Positions 9,642 through 16,824 of a stretch of DNA of 44,668 nucleotides are shown piece by piece. Numbering within the stretch: position 1 is the first letter of the stretch; every line of letters starts with the position of its first letter. Made by a program: the position numbers and the translations under genes. The notes beneath the pieces are model-generated. The model saw only the letters and a program-made list of their open reading frames with translations. It made no database searches and was not told the DNA's origin. Source of the DNA: Deltaproteobacteria bacterium (GTDB lineage Bacteria; Myxococcota; JACRCW01); contig JACRCW010000015.1 in NCBI GenBank assembly GCA_016218805.1, positions 1 to 44,668 on the forward strand. The letters run 5' to 3'.

Positions 9642-10837
9642 GGCGGCGCTCCCACTTCCAGCGACATGGTGGCGCCCAGCGCACCGTGTCCGCGCGGCCG
9701 CCGCACATCCCAGCTGCCGCCCACCTCCAGCCGCGCCAGCCCCCAGCCCCACAGTCCCACGCGCACCCCAGCGGACAGCGCGCGCACCAGGCGCAGCGCG
9801 TCCGCGTGCCCGTCCCGCCGCGGATCATTGACCACCACCAGGTGCGCGGTGGCCCCCGCGTAGAGCCGCCGGTGCGGCCGCACTCCCAGGCCCGCGCGCG
9901 CCACCGCCCACCGGTCCACGACGTATTCGCCCCACGCGGCGCCGGGAAGGTCCACGCCGCGCCCGGACATTCCACCCACGCGCGTACGGGACACGTCGTC
10001 CTCATCCACCCCCAGCCCGCCCTGCCCGGCGGCGTGCACGTGGAAGATGCGCAGCGCGTTGAACCCCAGCGCGCCATCCAGGCGGAAGCGCCGTGGCACG
10101 TTGCCCATGCCCACGTTGTTGCGGGGATCCGGCTTTTCTCCCTGCAGCCCGCCCCACGGCCGGTTGAACATCCGCAGGTCCGCGCCCACCTCGGCGGTGC
10201 CGCGCAGGCCGTGCAACAGCCCCAGACCGCCGGGATCCTCCGTGAGCTGTGCCCATTCCGCACGCAACCGCGGTTCCGCCGCCACAAACGGTTCCGGCAG
10301 CCGCAGGTCAGGGTCCGTCCACGGCAGCCGCGTGAACCCCCAGCCGCGCGCCGCCACCTCCGCCTGCATGACAATTCCCCCCGGCCAGGCCAACCCCGCG
10401 CGGGCGCCGGCGTGCGCCTGGGACGTACCAAACCCGCGGCCGGGATGGTTCACGCCGTCACGGATCCACACGTGCTGGGCCCCCGCCAGCAGCAGCTCCG
10501 CACCGCCAAACGCACCCAGCTGCAGCATCTCCGCGCCCACGCCGCGGACCCGCACTTCGCCGCGTGCGCCGGTCGTGTCGTAGGCCAAGTCCAGGTCCAG
10601 CCCCTGGCGCAGGACGTTGCGCGCCTGCCAGCGCGCCCACGCGGTCACCCACGGCGGCGGGCCGCCCCACGCCGCCAGCGGTGCGTCCCCGTCCTCCGGC
10701 AGCGGCCCCACGTCGTTGAGGGAACCGTCCACCGCGCTCCCCGCGGCAACGCCGTGCGTCCCGGTCCCGGCCGCCGCCGGGCGCGCAAGCACCCCAGCCA
10801 GGACCCACCACGCCGCCAGCCACGCGCCACCACGCAC
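9638..10837 (-). CDS. Predicted exported envelope (outer-membrane beta) protein
   Basis: A 399-aa protein with a likely signal peptide if translation starts at GTG 10837 (RGGAWLAAWWVLAGVLARPAAAG at its start, as a series of short hydrophobic runs). The rest alternates polar and hydrophobic residues in strands rich in Gly, Arg and aromatic residues, as in outer-membrane barrels. It has short periplasmic-type turns and ends in strand-like repeats (ARLEVGGSW, ATMSLEVG). No known family recognised. No ATG lies near the signal region, so the start is uncertain. The stop overlaps the ATG of hemD, which hints that the two are co-expressed although no functional link is obvious. Divergent from nuoJ across 117 bp. 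Confidence 0.7.
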   Translation of the reverse strand: MRGGAWLAAWWVLAGVLARPAAAGTGTHGVAAGSAVDGSLNDVGPLPEDGDAPLAAWGGPPPWVTAWARWQARNVLRQGLDLDLAYDTTGARGEVRVRGVGAEMLQLGAFGGAELLLAGAQHVWIRDGVNHPGRGFGTSQAHAGARAGLAWPGGIVMQAEVAARGWGFTRLPWTDPDLRLPEPFVAAEPRLRAEWAQLTEDPGGLGLLHGLRGTAEVGADLRMFNRPWGGLQGEKPDPRNNVGMGNVPRRFRLDGALGFNALRIFHVHAAGQGGLGVDEDDVSRTRVGGMSGRGVDLPGAAWGEYVVDRWAVARAGLGVRPHRRLYAGATAHLVVVNDPRRDGHADALRLVRALSAGVRVGLWGWGLARLEVGGSWDVRRPRGHGALGATMSLEVGAPP

Positions 10838-10954
10838 GGGTTGCGCCTCTAGCAGGCGGCGGGCGGACAAACACACGCGCCGGCCGCGGCGAGGTCGCCC
10901 ACGTCGGCCCGGCGCTTCCCCGTCTTTGTCGCCTGTGATAGGTGCGCGGCCCCC

Positions 10955-11446
10955 ATGGAACTCGCCCTCTTTGTCCTGTTCGGCACCCTGGCGGTCCTCG
11001 GCTCGCTGGGGGTGGTGCTCTCCCGCAATCCGGTGCGCGGCGCGTTGTGGCTGGTTGGCGCGCTTTTCTGCCTGGCGGTGCTGTTCATCCTCACGGATGC
11101 GCACCTGCTGGCGGCGCTGGAGGTGCTGGTCTATGCGGGCGCCGTGATGGTGCTGTTCCTGTTTGTCATCATGCTGCTCAACCTCCGCGAAGAGGAGCTG
11201 GGCCCGCGCCGGTTCACCCCGGTCAAGGCGCTGGCGGTGGCCGGCACGGTCTACCTGGGCTGGCTGATGGCGGTGCCCATGTGGAAGGCGGGGCGGGTCC
11301 CGCCGGCGGCGCCGGCGGACTACGGCACCGTTGAGGGCGTGGGAATGCTGATCTTCAAGAACTACCTTCTCCCATTTGAGATGACGTCGCTGCTGCTGCT
11401 GGCCGCCGTGGTGGGCGCGGTCATGCTGGCCAAGCGGCGGATGTGA
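10955..11446 (+). CDS. nuoJ: NADH-quinone oxidoreductase subunit J
   Basis: Membrane subunit of respiratory complex I. The 163-aa product has five hydrophobic segments. It also has the family stretches NPVRGALWLVGALFCLAVLF near residue 25 and EVLVYAGAVMVLFLFVIMLL near residue 55. The pi-bulge helix region of NuoJ corresponds to the latter. Length is at the short end of normal. An unknown gene and nuoK follow, but the rest of the nuo operon is not in the window, so the complex is encoded at more than one locus. The ATG at 10955 has no clear Shine-Dalgarno; GATAGG 12 bases upstream resembles a -10. Confidence 0.92.
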   Translation: MELALFVLFGTLAVLGSLGVVLSRNPVRGALWLVGALFCLAVLFILTDAHLLAALEVLVYAGAVMVLFLFVIMLLNLREEELGPRRFTPVKALAVAGTVYLGWLMAVPMWKAGRVPPAAPADYGTVEGVGMLIFKNYLLPFEMTSLLLLAAVVGAVMLAKRRM

Positions 11447-11459
11447 CGGAGGCCACCCC

Positions 11460-11765
11460 ATGCACAACCCCGGTTTCCTGTTTGACGCCACGCTGGAAGA
11501 CCTCCCCCGCCCGCCCACGCCCGGCACCGCGCCGGGCACCGTGAAGCGCCGGCTGCGCCCCGCGGCGGACCTGCTGGCGGACTGGCTGGTGGCCTATGGC
11601 GATCACCGCGACGTGGAGCCGCTGCCGGAGCACGTGTTCCGCGCGTACTTCCACGCGGACGCGGCGCCGCGGCTGGACAAGCCCACCGCCACGCCGGGCG
11701 TGTTTGCCGCGCTGGTGCGGGCCGCGGCGGGCGCGCCGTCCAACGCCGGCGGGGAGATTGTCTGA
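11460..11765 (+). CDS. Unknown 101-aa protein between nuoJ and nuoK
   Basis: Soluble, Pro-rich 101-aa protein without signal peptide or membrane helix; not recognised. It opens [20 protein letters not shown], has an Arg-rich segment ([17 protein letters not shown], about residues 28-44), and ends in a short A/G-rich tail. It is probably real: GGAGG sits eight bases before the ATG, it is 13 bp after nuoJ, and its TGA overlaps the ATG of nuoK (TGATG). Position inside nuoJK suggests an accessory or assembly factor of complex I, or an extra peripheral subunit, but this is inference from gene order alone. Confidence 0.72.
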   Translation: MHNPGFLFDATLEDLPRPPTPGTAPGTVKRRLRPAADLLADWLVAYGDHRDVEPLPEHVFRAYFHADAAPRLDKPTATPGVFAALVRAAAGAPSNAGGEIV

Positions 11766-12067
11766 TGCTGAACACCGGCCTGTTCCTGGTGCTGTCCGCC
11801 GTGCTGTTCTGCATTGGCGCGGTAGGCGTGGTGACCCGCCGCAACGCCATCGTCGCGTTCATGAGCATTGAGATCATGTTCAACGCGGCCAATCTCGCGT
11901 TCCTGGCATTTGCGCGCCAGCACGTGGACATGACCGGGCACGCGGCCGCGTTCTTTGTGATGGCGGTGGCGGCGGCGGAGGCCGCGGTGGGCCTGGCCAT
12001 CATCATTGCGGTGTTCCGCCGCAAGGCCACCGTGAACCTGGATGAACTGCGCGAGCTGCGCGGCTGA
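11765..12067 (+). CDS. nuoK: NADH-quinone oxidoreductase subunit K
   Basis: Small membrane subunit of complex I in the proton path. The 100-aa product has three transmembrane helices. It carries the two conserved glutamates in helices, in [18 protein letters not shown] (Glu36 area) and [20 protein letters not shown] (about residue 71), the diagnostic features of NuoK/MrpC-like proteins. The [15 protein letters not shown] tail matches NuoK better than MrpC. The ATG overlaps the stop of the preceding 101-aa gene. The next gene is a NUDIX hydrolase, not nuoL, so the nuo gene set is broken here. Confidence 0.94.
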   Translation: MLNTGLFLVLSAVLFCIGAVGVVTRRNAIVAFMSIEIMFNAANLAFLAFARQHVDMTGHAAAFFVMAVAAAEAAVGLAIIIAVFRRKATVNLDELRELRG

Positions 12068-12077
12068 GGTTCCCTCC

Positions 12078-12845
12078 ATGACGGACCGCAAGGCGTTCTC
12101 CGTGGCCGTGTACCCGCGCCACGACGGCAAGGTCCTGCTCATCCACCACACGCGGCTGCAGACGTGGCTGCCGCCCGGCGGAGAGATGGAGCCGGGCGAG
12201 ACACCGCAGCAAGCGGCAGAGCGCGAGTTGCGCGAGGAGACCGGGCTGCACGGGCGCTTCACACAGGTGCATCCGGTGGACGGCACGCCGGCGGGCTACC
12301 TGGGCTACGAAGAGCACGTGGCGGGGGCCAAGGGGCTGCACCTGAACTTTGTGTTTGTGGCGGACGTGGACACCCTCCAGGTGACCCCCAACAGTGAGTT
12401 CACCGAGCACCGCTGGGTGCGTGACTTTGCCGGCGTGAGCTGCCCGCCCAACGTGGCGCAGCTGGGGCTGATGGCGCTGCACGGCGGCACGCCACTGCAG
12501 GCGATGGCGCGGGCGTGGCTGGCGGCGTTCAACGCGCGGGACCTGGAGGGGCTGCTGCGGCTGTACGCGGACCACGCGGTGCACACCAGTCCCAAGCTGC
12601 GCGCGCGTGACCCGGCCACGGGCGGGAAGGTGCGCGGCAAGGCGGCGCTGCGGGGTTGGTTTGCGGACGCGTTTGAGCGGTTGCCCGGGCTGCACTACGA
12701 GCCGCTGCACCTCACCGCGCAGGGCCACCGCGTGTTCCTGGAGTACCGGCGCACGGTCCCCGGCGAGGCGCCCTACGTCGTGGCGGAGGTACTGGTGACG
12801 GGGAACGACGGGCTCATTGCCGAGTCATTTGTGTTCCACGGCTGA
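12078..12845 (+). CDS. NUDIX hydrolase fused to an NTF2/SnoaL-like domain
   Basis: A 255-aa two-domain protein. The NUDIX box is complete: GGEMEPGET then AAERELREETGL (about residues 35-57), with the Mg-binding REEXXE core, so a nucleoside-diphosphate-linked substrate should be hydrolysed. From about residue 145 the protein changes into a SnoaL/NTF2-like fold (ARAWLAAFNARDLEGLLRLYADHAV, then a cone-like strand set ending VAEVLVTGNDGLIAESFVFHG). These pockets often bind small molecules. The start at 12078 follows GAGGTT at good spacing. It lies 10 bp after nuoK and ends 7 bp from the convergent Uma2 gene. Substrate unknown. Confidence 0.87.
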   Translation: MTDRKAFSVAVYPRHDGKVLLIHHTRLQTWLPPGGEMEPGETPQQAAERELREETGLHGRFTQVHPVDGTPAGYLGYEEHVAGAKGLHLNFVFVADVDTLQVTPNSEFTEHRWVRDFAGVSCPPNVAQLGLMALHGGTPLQAMARAWLAAFNARDLEGLLRLYADHAVHTSPKLRARDPATGGKVRGKAALRGWFADAFERLPGLHYEPLHLTAQGHRVFLEYRRTVPGEAPYVVAEVLVTGNDGLIAESFVFHG

Positions 12846-12852
12846 GCGCGGC

Positions 12853-13398
12853 TCAGAACTCCGCGAAGATGGGCGCCAGCGGCACGTTCACCCGCCCGTC
12901 AAGCTGCGGTGTGGTGAGCGTGTCCTCCGCGCGCAGGAACGCGCGGCGGCGGTAGTGGCCCTCCACCAACTCCAGCACGTCCACGCAACGCGCCCGAGCG
13001 TCAACAATCCAGTACTCCGGCACGCCGAATTTCTCGTACAGGCCTCGCTTGAGCACTTCGTCGTGCGCGCGGTTCTGGGAGAGGATCTCGACTACGATAT
13101 CCGGCGGTCCCTCGATGCCGCGCTCCGAGATGAGCCGGCGGTGCGCTGCCGCCATGATGACGAGGTCCGGCTGTACGACGTGCGTCGCGTCGAGGATCAG
13201 GCCGAGCGGCGCTTGCAGGATCACCGCGGTGCCGGGCTCCGGCAGGAGCGACGCAAGCGCGCACATCAGGCGTGCGCGTACACGGTTGTCCGCGGGACGC
13301 ATCGACTCCAGTGGCAGCAGACCGCCGTCTATGAGTTCCCACCGTCGGCCGTCCGCGGGCAGCCGCGCGTAGTCGCCGTATGTGCACGTCCCGTTCAC
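12853..13398 (-). CDS. Uma2-family (DUF820) PD-(D/E)XK endonuclease-like protein
   Basis: A 181-aa protein of the Uma2 family, restriction-endonuclease-like proteins of unclear biological role. Family marks: YGDYARLPADGRRWELIDG at the N-terminus, VVQPDLVI (77-80), PPDIVVEILSQN (Asp100, Glu104), and KRGLYEKFGVPEYWIVDA with Lys117 and Glu122. The active-site pattern Asp-Glu-X-Lys therefore looks intact. The start is GTG 13398, overlapping the TGA of the M48 protease gene (GTGA), so the two are translationally coupled. Such genes are very abundant in some bacteria and are not by themselves evidence of a defence island. Confidence 0.87.
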   Translation of the reverse strand: MNGTCTYGDYARLPADGRRWELIDGGLLPLESMRPADNRVRARLMCALASLLPEPGTAVILQAPLGLILDATHVVQPDLVIMAAAHRRLISERGIEGPPDIVVEILSQNRAHDEVLKRGLYEKFGVPEYWIVDARARCVDVLELVEGHYRRRAFLRAEDTLTTPQLDGRVNVPLAPIFAEF

Positions 13399-14594
13399 TG
13401 TGCGCCTTTGTCCTTGTCGCCGTCGTCCTTTTTCTCGTCACCGCTGAAGGTGCGCTTGAACCAGCCGCGCGCGTCCTCAAAGCCCTTGTCCAGCTTGTCC
13501 CCCAGGCTCTCCGCGTCCTTCTCCGCCTGCTTGAGGTCCTCGTCGCTGCCGTAGGTGCAGTGCGGGCAGATGATGGCCCCCAGCGCCAGCGGCTTGCCAC
13601 ATTGCGGGCACGGCGTGGTCCGCGCCACATCCGTGCGCGTGTACTCGCCGTCAAGAATCTCCAGGAACGCCCCGGTGGACACCCAGTCCAGCACTTCGCG
13701 GGCGCGGTAGACGGGGAACGGGTGGCTGCGGAACACCTCCTGGTAGGCCACCAGCAGCTTGCTCATCCCTGTCTCATCGCGGAGCTTCTCAAAGTTCTCC
13801 GCCTGCTCAATGAACGCGGCAATGGACAGCTCCGGCATGAACGTGCGCGATCCGCCGGACACCTTCATCAGCGTGCGCAGCACCACTTCCGGTTTGCGGA
13901 CGGTGAGCAGCGCCGCGCGGTCACCGGTCAGTTCGCTGGCGCGGTCCCAGCGGCTGAGCGCGGCGCCCAGCGGCAGCATGATGATGCGGCCAATCCCCAG
14001 CGTGGCCGCAGCAATCTCCGACGCCACCGTGGAGAACAGCCGCGCGGCCGTCTTGTACAGCACGTGGTTGGCCTGCACGTGACCCAGCTCATGGCCCAAC
14101 ACGGCCAGCTGTTCCTCCTCGTCCAACAGGTCCAGCGCGCCGGTGGAAATGGACACGTGGTACTGCTCCACGCCAAAGGTGGACGCATTGGGCTGCTCGC
14201 CCTGGTACACAAACAGCTCCGGCAGGTCCTTCATGCCCAGCCGGTCACCCGCGGTCTGGAAGCGCTTGTACAGCGACGGGAGTTGCTTGTCCGACACGCG
14301 GATGAAGCTGGCGTGGTGCATCAGGCGCGTGGAGGCCTCCGCGCTGTTCTTGATGAGCCACTTGAGCATGGTCTTGATACCGGGAATCTTGCCCAGCGCC
14401 TCCAGCGCCTCGCGGTCCAGGTTGTGCGTGTAGGACGCGGGGTCAATGGCGTTGAGCGGCTCCGCCAGCAGGCGCAGCAGCGGCTCACGGCAGCCGCCAC
14501 ACTTGGGATTCCCCTGCATCTGCAGCACGCGTTCAAACTTCAGCCGGTTCACCGCCCCGCACCGCCCGCACGTGAACTCCAGGAGCTCAATCAA
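13395..14594 (-). CDS. M48-type zinc metalloprotease with two zinc ribbons
   Basis: A 399-aa predicted metalloprotease. HELGH (168-172) gives the two zinc-binding His and catalytic Glu, with Glu221 in ELTGDRAA as third ligand, typical of M48 (HtpX/Ste24-like). Unusually, cysteine pairs flank it. The N-terminus has CGRCG...CGGC (about residues 9-35) and the C-terminus has CPQCG...CPHC (about residues 339-354), both zinc-ribbon-like. It ends in a Lys/Asp-rich tail. Hydrophobic stretches around 185-212 may anchor it to the membrane. The start is TTG at 14594, chosen because GGAGGTG lies at ideal spacing before it. Partner of the downstream Uma2 gene by coupling. Substrates unknown. Confidence 0.9.
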   Translation of the reverse strand: MIELLEFTCGRCGAVNRLKFERVLQMQGNPKCGGCREPLLRLLAEPLNAIDPASYTHNLDREALEALGKIPGIKTMLKWLIKNSAEASTRLMHHASFIRVSDKQLPSLYKRFQTAGDRLGMKDLPELFVYQGEQPNASTFGVEQYHVSISTGALDLLDEEEQLAVLGHELGHVQANHVLYKTAARLFSTVASEIAAATLGIGRIIMLPLGAALSRWDRASELTGDRAALLTVRKPEVVLRTLMKVSGGSRTFMPELSIAAFIEQAENFEKLRDETGMSKLLVAYQEVFRSHPFPVYRAREVLDWVSTGAFLEILDGEYTRTDVARTTPCPQCGKPLALGAIICPHCTYGSDEDLKQAEKDAESLGDKLDKGFEDARGWFKRTFSGDEKKDDGDKDKGAQ

Positions 14595-14650
14595 GTCCCA
14601 CCTCCGTGTCGCCGCACCATAGGCACCCTGCCCCCGGCGGGCCAGGGCCG

Positions 14651-15277
14651 TCAGCGCGGGACGGGGCGCACCGTCACCGTCAGGTCCGCTCCGTCCATGG
14701 TGGACTCCACCACCGCCCGCGCCGCATGCGGGTCGCCCCGGCCGGCGCGCAGCAGGCCGTGGTCCGCATCCGCTCCAAACACCGCCGCGTTCACCGCCGC
14801 GCGCAGGGTCTCGTCGGCTGTGTCACCGGACTGCGCCGGCTGTTCCACCAGCACCAGCGCAAGAGGGGTGGCGCCCTCCAACGACGCCGGCTGCTCCCGG
14901 GTCACCATGCTGGCCGACGAGGACATGGCAGCCAGAGGAAAGAGATGGAGCGACAGGCGCGGGTGCACGGTCTGCTCTGCTGCCGTCCCCGGCGGCAGCA
15001 GTTCCGCGTAGGGCCGCGTGTACCGGACGGTGCGCCGCCGGTCCTCCACGACGAGACAGACCCCCGCGGTGGGCGGTATCCATCCCAGCGCGGCGCTCTG
15101 CGTGGCCCGGAGCTCCGCGAACAACCCCGCCCCGCGCAGACCGGCCGCCAGCCGCTGTGCTTCGTGCGTAACCGCCCCTGCCGCGGCCGTATCCATCGGT
15201 GGCTCCCTTTCCGGTGCCGGCCGTCCGGTGCTGCAGGCGGCGGCCAACCACAGTGCAACCCAGAACCCGCGGGACAT
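14651..15277 (-). CDS. Putative lipoprotein, 208 aa, unknown function
   Basis: Predicted lipoprotein with signal MSRGFWVALWLAAACSTG (lipobox cysteine at residue 15). The mature part has a helical segment (THEAQRLAAGLRGAGLFAELRA), a strand-rich core with VCLVVEDRRRTVRYTRPYAELLPPG, and a C-terminus containing short repeats of hydrophobic strands (PLALVLVEQP, LTVTVRPVPR). I recognise no family. The ATG at 15277 has GGAGG five bases upstream, and that ribosome site sits inside a strong inverted repeat with an overlapping alternative hairpin (15278-15305). It is on the same strand as the M48 gene, 56 bp upstream of it, so they could share a transcript. Confidence 0.75.
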   Translation of the reverse strand: MSRGFWVALWLAAACSTGRPAPEREPPMDTAAAGAVTHEAQRLAAGLRGAGLFAELRATQSAALGWIPPTAGVCLVVEDRRRTVRYTRPYAELLPPGTAAEQTVHPRLSLHLFPLAAMSSSASMVTREQPASLEGATPLALVLVEQPAQSGDTADETLRAAVNAAVFGADADHGLLRAGRGDPHAARAVVESTMDGADLTVTVRPVPR

Positions 15278-15305
15278 GGACACCTCCGACGGTCGGAGGC
15301 CGACC
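15278..15305 (-). promoter_or_regulatory. Mutually exclusive hairpins over a ribosome site
   Basis: Read on the minus strand, GGTCGG-CCT-CCGACC (hairpin I, 15305-15291) and CCTCCGAC-C-GTCGGAGG (hairpin II, 15299-15283) share the central CCGAC. Hairpin II buries the GGAGG ribosome site of the lipoprotein gene; hairpin I would leave it free. The arrangement resembles a translational switch. It could also be a DNA operator: hairpin II is a 17-bp near-perfect palindrome. Confidence 0.5.
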
Positions 15306-15387
15306 AGCGTGGCAGCCGCAGCCGGCGGCGCCAAGCTTGAGGGCGGCGTGACGGGCGGGCACGCGCTCGGGTACAGACGCCGGCTCC

Positions 15388-16812
15388 ATGTTCTGCGCGT
15401 TGTGTGGCACGGAGAACCCGGACGGCGCCCTGAAGTGCCGGTCATGCCAGGCGCCCGTCCTGGCGGTGGGTTCGCCGGTGTCACCTCCCGCGCCCACGCC
15501 CCGCGCCGTCCCCGTTCCGCGGCCGTTGGAAGCCTCGCCGGCGGATGTGTTCCGAACCTCCGCGGCACCTGCCGCCGCGCCGCCACCGCCGGCCACCCAC
15601 CTCCAGCCGCCGCCGCTGCCGGCGCTCCAACGCACCGGGACGGCGCCCGCGCGCCCCAGCATCCTGGTGCCCAAGAACCCCGCGGCGGTACCACCGCTTC
15701 CGACGACACCGGTGGTCATCCAACCGCGTATTGCCGGCGCGGCGCCTGCCCCGCTGCCGGCCCCGGCGGCCACCAACCCCGCGCTCCAGGCGGCCCGGCC
15801 CCCGGTCACCCCGGCGCCGCACCGGACGGAGCCGGACCGTCCCGCCGCGCGGCCGTTGCCCGTGGCCCCGCTGTCCGCCGTGCCGTTGCCACCGCCGCCG
15901 GTGACCTTTGCGCCGCCGCGCGCGCCATCGGTCCCCCCGCCCACCCCGGCGCCCGCACCGCTGCCGGAACTGGCGCCGCTGCCGCCGCCCGAACTCCCGC
16001 CGCCCCCCGTCGTCACGGCGGCGCCCGCTGCCGTTGCCCCGCCCGCCGCGGACCCGGCGTTTCCTGAGTTGCCGCCCATTCCGGAGATGGACTCCCCACC
16101 GGTGCCCGCGGAGCCACCGCCGCCGCCCGTGCCCCCACCCGCCGCCGCGGAGGCTGCTCCCGTCGAGCCGGTGGCCTCCCCGGCGGTTCCGCTGTCACCG
16201 CTGGTTGGGGACGGACCGCAACCCCCGGTCGCGCGCGCGGCCAGTTGGTCGCAGAAGATCGCCGCGGCGTTGGTGGACGGCGCGGTCGTCTTTGGGCTCA
16301 CGCTGGGCTACGCCGCCGTGGAACTGCTGGAGCTCCCGCCGGATGACCCCACCTCCACGCAGGCGCTGGAAGGCGTGGACCGGTTCATTGACCTGCTGGC
16401 CCGGTACAGCGCGTTCATCCTGGGGATGCTGATCGCCTGCAGCGTGGCCGTGTTCCTCTATGAGGGTCTGGCGGTGGCGCTGATGGGCCGCACCGTGGGC
16501 CAGAAAGTGATGGACCTGCGCCTGCTCCGCCTGCGTGACGGCCAGCGGGCTGGCGGGCGTTTGGCGCTTCTACGCGGCCTGTTGGCCGGCGTGGGCCTGC
16601 TGGTGCTGGGCGCCGGTTGGCTGTGGGCCCCCTTTGACCGGCGGCGCGCGGCGCTGCACGACCGGTGGACCGGCCTGGTGCTGGTGGAGGACCCGCAGGC
16701 TCCCGTGCCCCCGCCGTCCACCGCCGCCACGCAACCGCCGTTGCCACCGGCGTCTGAGCCGCTGCGCCCGGAGGCCAGCGCTCCGCCGGACCCGCCAGCC
16801 GCCGCGCCCTGA
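15388..16812 (+). CDS. Zinc-ribbon, proline-rich linker and RDD membrane-domain protein
   Basis: A 474-aa protein in three parts. A short zinc ribbon opens it (Cys3, Cys6, Cys17, Cys20 in FCALCGTENPDGALKCRSC). A very Pro/Ala-rich segment covers about residues 25-285. An RDD domain follows (about residues 285-435) with three or four membrane helices; it starts near SWSQKIAAALVDGAVVFG and carries GRTVGQKVMDLRLLRL, RRAALHDRWTG and the Asp-Arg features of RDD proteins. RDD proteins are small membrane proteins, some linked to ion transport; the role here is unknown. Upstream TACAGA (15372-15377) lies 10 bases before the ATG, suggesting a very short leader; no Shine-Dalgarno is seen. A short Pro-rich tail ends the protein. 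Confidence 0.86.
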   Translation: MFCALCGTENPDGALKCRSCQAPVLAVGSPVSPPAPTPRAVPVPRPLEASPADVFRTSAAPAAAPPPPATHLQPPPLPALQRTGTAPARPSILVPKNPAAVPPLPTTPVVIQPRIAGAAPAPLPAPAATNPALQAARPPVTPAPHRTEPDRPAARPLPVAPLSAVPLPPPPVTFAPPRAPSVPPPTPAPAPLPELAPLPPPELPPPPVVTAAPAAVAPPAADPAFPELPPIPEMDSPPVPAEPPPPPVPPPAAAEAAPVEPVASPAVPLSPLVGDGPQPPVARAASWSQKIAAALVDGAVVFGLTLGYAAVELLELPPDDPTSTQALEGVDRFIDLLARYSAFILGMLIACSVAVFLYEGLAVALMGRTVGQKVMDLRLLRLRDGQRAGGRLALLRGLLAGVGLLVLGAGWLWAPFDRRRAALHDRWTGLVLVEDPQAPVPPPSTAATQPPLPPASEPLRPEASAPPDPPAAAP

Positions 16813-16824
16813 CCCGGGCGGTCC

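Noticed and set aside
12853..14594. Uma2 nuclease plus M48 protease as a defence system
   Set aside because: They are coupled, but Uma2 genes are abundant and no other defence gene, mobile gene or repeat is near.
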